Source of the DNA: Desulforamulus reducens MI-1
GTDB taxonomy: Bacteria > Bacillota > Desulfotomaculia > Desulfotomaculales > Desulfotomaculaceae
Assembly: GCF_000016165.1 (NCBI RefSeq)
Contig: NC_009253.1
Location: forward strand, 1,646,332-1,710,331
DNA length: 64,000 nucleotides
Reading direction: 5' to 3'
How positions within the stretch are numbered: position 1 is the stretch's first letter; the number at the start of each line of letters is the position of its first letter. The notes beneath the pieces are model-generated. The model had not been told where the DNA came from. It worked only from the letters and a program-made list of their open reading frames with translations, and did not search any database. Made by a program: the position numbers and the translations under genes. Below, piece after piece: positions 61,581-64,000 of the stretch.

Positions 61581-61633
61581 CCTTTTTCTGCCCTGCCAAC
61601 TACTGGAATTATTCTTTTGGGAGGTAGAAAGAG

Positions 61634-62446
61634 TTGAAAAAAATATTGTTGTCCCTTATGGCCATGTTGTTGGCGGTGGGGATCATAGGATGCGGTGGGG
61701 GTACGGATACCCCTAAAGCGCCGGAAGCAAAACAGGTGAAATTGGGAATTGTGCAAATTGTTGAACACCCCGCTCTTGATGCAGCCAGACAAGGATTTTT
61801 GGATCTGTTAAAAGAGAAGGGCTACGACGAACAAAGATTAGTTGTGGACTACCAAAATGCCCAGGGGGATCAGGCCAACCTGCAGACCATTGCTCGCAAA
61901 TTTGTGCAGGAGAAATCGAACCTAGTTCTGGCCATTGCTACCCCTTCTGCCATGGCCATGGCTAATGAAACAACAGATATTCCTATTCTGATTACTGCGG
62001 TTACTGATCCTGTTAGTGCCAAGTTGGTAAAGAGTTTGGAACAACCGGGGACCAATGTTACCGGGACATCAGATTTGAACCCAGTAAAAGATCAGTTGCA
62101 ACTGATTAAAGAGCTTGTTCCATCGGCCAAAAGAGTTGGGGTTATTTTTAATGCCAGCGAAATAAATTCCCAAGTTCAGATTGATTTAGCTGATAAGGTT
62201 GCCCCTGAATTGGGACTGGAATTAGTAAAAGTAACAGTAACAGCTAGCAGTGAAGTCATGCAAGCAGCACAGTCGTTGGTAAAAAAAGTTGATGCAATTT
62301 ACCTGCCCACCGATAATATGGTGATATCCTCCATGGCAGCTGTCCTCAAAGTGGCAGAGGAGAATAAGCTGCCCGTTGTTGCTGGAGAAAGCAACGCTGT
62401 GGAAAATGGTGCCCTGGCCACCATAGGATATGAAGAAGAAAGCTAA
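61634..62446 (+). pseudogene. TrpX-like ABC substrate-binding lipoprotein, C-terminally truncated by a deletion
   Basis: The N-terminus is a lipoprotein signal ending GIIGC. The body matches ABC_sub_bind (PF04392) proteins (VKLGIVQIVEHPALDAARQGFLD, then TAVTDPVSAKLV and AGESNAVENGALATIG). The frame then ends abruptly as YEEES-stop, 270 residues in all, where family members run to about 320. In another frame the following bases read KKKAKKIIE-stop, a typical natural end of such proteins. About 50 codons have therefore been lost with a frame change. The truncated protein lacks the final strands of its second lobe and is probably inactive. TTG start with GGGAGG. Confidence 0.75.
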
Positions 62447-62472
62447 AAAAATTATTGAATAGGTGATAAAAC

Positions 62473-63396
62473 GTGACAACAAGTATATGGCTGGGTGTGC
62501 TTGAACAGGGCTTGCTATGGGGAGTCATGGTGCTGGGAGTCTATATCACCTTTCGGGTGTTGGACTTCCCGGATCTTACGGTGGATGGAAGTTTTACTCT
62601 TGGTGCAGCCGTGGCGGCCAGAATGATAATAGAGGGTCAAGATCCTTGGTTGGGGACTTTGTTAGCACTGTTTGCCGGTGCCGCAGCCGGGTTTGTTACA
62701 GGGTTTTTAAATACTAGGCTGCGGATTGCTCCTCTTTTGTCAGGGATTCTGATGATGATTGCTTTATATTCCATCAACCTGAGGGTTATGGGAAATAAAT
62801 CCATGATATCGCTATTACGGATGGATAATATATATACAGATGTTGCAAATATTGGAGTTCCCGCTGGCATGGCAGTTTTAACCTTTGGCCTGGTTATCAT
62901 TACGCTAACTACTTACTTGTTGTACGCATTCTTGCAAACGGAAATCGGAATGGCCCTCCGTGCCACTGGTGATAATGAACAAATGATTCGTAGTCTTGGC
63001 GTTAATACCAATTCTACGAAAATTTTAGGATTATCCATGGGCAATGCTTTGGTGGCGATGTCGGGTGCTTTAGTGGCCCAATATCAAAGCTACAGTGATG
63101 TGGGCATGGGCATTGGGATGATTGTGGTTGGATTAGCTTCCGTTATTGTTGGGGAAGTTGTCATAGGTAAACGTACCTTGCTGCGGACCCTGGTGGCTGT
63201 GTTGATTGGTTCCATCATCTACAGGGCAGTTATTGCCGCGGTTATGCAGTTGGGGCTACCCACCACAGATCTTAAACTATTTACTGCTTTGCTGGTGATA
63301 TTTGCTATGTCATCGCCACTTATCAAAGAAAAACTGTCTGCTCCACCGGGACGGGCGAAGGGAAGTGTAGACCATGCTGTCAATAGTGGGAATTAG
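62473..63396 (+). CDS. TrpY-like ABC transporter permease
   Basis: A 307-residue permease with about eight hydrophobic segments and the BPD_transp_2 (branched-chain amino acid/ribose type) pattern: GVYITFRVLDFPDLTVDGSF near the N-terminus and EIGMALRATGDNEQMIRSLG as its coupling loop. Relatives in TrpXYZ import tryptophan or other aromatic compounds. GTG start with AGGTGAT seven bases before it. The end overlaps the ATPase gene by 23 bp. Confidence 0.85.
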   Translation: MTTSIWLGVLEQGLLWGVMVLGVYITFRVLDFPDLTVDGSFTLGAAVAARMIIEGQDPWLGTLLALFAGAAAGFVTGFLNTRLRIAPLLSGILMMIALYSINLRVMGNKSMISLLRMDNIYTDVANIGVPAGMAVLTFGLVIITLTTYLLYAFLQTEIGMALRATGDNEQMIRSLGVNTNSTKILGLSMGNALVAMSGALVAQYQSYSDVGMGIGMIVVGLASVIVGEVVIGKRTLLRTLVAVLIGSIIYRAVIAAVMQLGLPTTDLKLFTALLVIFAMSSPLIKEKLSAPPGRAKGSVDHAVNSGN

Positions 63397-64000
63397 AAAA
63401 ACCTTTAACCCTGGCAGTGTCAATGAACGGTTGGCTTTGGCAGGATTATCCCTTCATTTACAAGCCGGTGATGTGGTGACAGTTATTGGCGGCAATGGTG
63501 CAGGGAAATCCACTTTGCTAAACATGGTTGCGGGTGTTCACCCTGTTGATGAAGGTCGAATTATCATCGAGAATCAGGCAGTGGAACATCTACCTGAACA
63601 TATAAGGGCATCCTATATCGGTAGAGTTTTTCAGGACCCCATGATGGGCACTGCTGCCTCCATGACCATTGAAGAAAACCTGGCAATGGCCGTAAGGCGT
63701 GGTTCCACACGCAAATTGAGGCGGGGGATCAGAAGCAAGGATCGGCAATATTTTTGTGAACAGCTTGAACTATTAGGGTTGGGTCTGGAAGATAGGTTGA
63801 CCACCCGGGTGGGTTTGCTGTCTGGCGGTCAGCGTCAAGCCTTAACTTTACTGATGGCTACGCTGGTACCACCCAAGCTTTTGTTGCTGGATGAACACAC
63901 AGCAGCCCTGGACCCCAGTACTGCCCAAAAGGTATTAGAGCTTACAGAAAAAATGATCAAAAAACATAAACTAACTACCCTGATGGTAACTCACAATATG
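63374..64000 (+). CDS. TrpZ-like ABC transporter ATP-binding protein (partial, runs off the window)
   Basis: An open frame from ATG 63374 to the window end, 209 codons so far. It encodes an ABC ATPase with Walker A GGNGAGKST, the Q-loop in FQDPMMG, signature LSGGQRQAL and Walker B LLLLDEHTAAL, with the switch His in VTHNM at the last codons. The Walker B glutamate is followed by HTAALDP, as is typical of this uncharacterised amino-acid-type group. It completes the transporter begun at 61634. GGGAAG precedes the ATG. Confidence 0.87.
   Translation, partial: MLSIVGIRKTFNPGSVNERLALAGLSLHLQAGDVVTVIGGNGAGKSTLLNMVAGVHPVDEGRIIIENQAVEHLPEHIRASYIGRVFQDPMMGTAASMTIEENLAMAVRRGSTRKLRRGIRSKDRQYFCEQLELLGLGLEDRLTTRVGLLSGGQRQALTLLMATLVPPKLLLLDEHTAALDPSTAQKVLELTEKMIKKHKLTTLMVTHNM

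Overview
The window looks like the chromosome of a low-to-moderate G+C, spore-forming anaerobic Firmicute of the Desulfotomaculum/Desulforamulus (Peptococcaceae) type. This placement rests on overall gene flavour: a bifurcating-type electron transfer flavoprotein operon with ferredoxin-fused EtfA, multi-PAS kinases, sigma-54 regulators, frequent GTG/TTG starts behind strong Shine-Dalgarno sequences, and a large signalling complement. It is an inference, not a database match. No rRNA, tRNA or CRISPR array was seen.

Layout. 1-7.5 kb: a KhtTU-type cation/proton antiporter pair, an Rnk/GreA-like factor, an acetyltransferase, a CDF metal exporter, a collapsed helD remnant, an MFS and an EamA transporter. 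7.7-9.7 kb: a triple-PAS histidine kinase, followed by about 1 kb of non-coding DNA. 10.7-13.5 kb: a cadmium/zinc P-type ATPase with its CadC-like repressor. 13.6-17.2 kb: an iron ABC transporter behind a near-perfect Fur box. 17.3-18.6 kb: ccdA plus a TlpA-like thioredoxin. 18.9-20.5 kb: a chemoreceptor split into two genes in swapped order. 20.7-22.1 kb: a UBA-like/DUF4342 protein and a broken two-component system. 22.4-26.2 kb: etfB-etfA-fixC-fixX.

26.2-36.4 kb is the most distinctive region. A sigma-54 activator and a DUF917/HyuA-like pair on the minus strand diverge from a plus-strand operon (NCS1 permease, DUF917, HyuA-like ATPase, nitrilase-family amidohydrolase, DUF1177) driven by a textbook -24/-12 promoter. 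The gene set suggests uptake and hydrolysis of a cyclic ureide, hydantoin-like or thiohydantoin-like compound. The minus-strand HyuA homologue has lost its phosphate-binding motifs and looks like a pseudoenzyme.

36.7-42.3 kb is decayed accessory DNA (transposase fragment, frameshifted hicA with intact hicB, two abutting gene fragments) around one large CHASE/PAS/GGDEF/HD-GYP protein. 42.5-49.1 kb is a signalling cluster (HPt-REC-GGDEF, stand-alone receiver, hybrid kinase, chemoreceptor). 49.4-59.8 kb is a second hydantoinase-type locus: XRE-cupin regulator, HyuA, HyuB, cupin, and a complete peptide/nickel-type ABC importer. 59.9-64 kb: a SIMPL protein, a NUDIX CoA pyrophosphatase, and a TrpXYZ-like ABC transporter that has an attenuator-like leader, a truncated binding protein, and an ATPase gene that runs off the window.

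Two non-coding themes recur. A short palindromic repeat family with AAAACTT/AAGTTTT ends lies in several intergenic gaps. A shared CTGTGATATA-N-CTAACAG operator-like site precedes both the split chemoreceptor and the etf operon.
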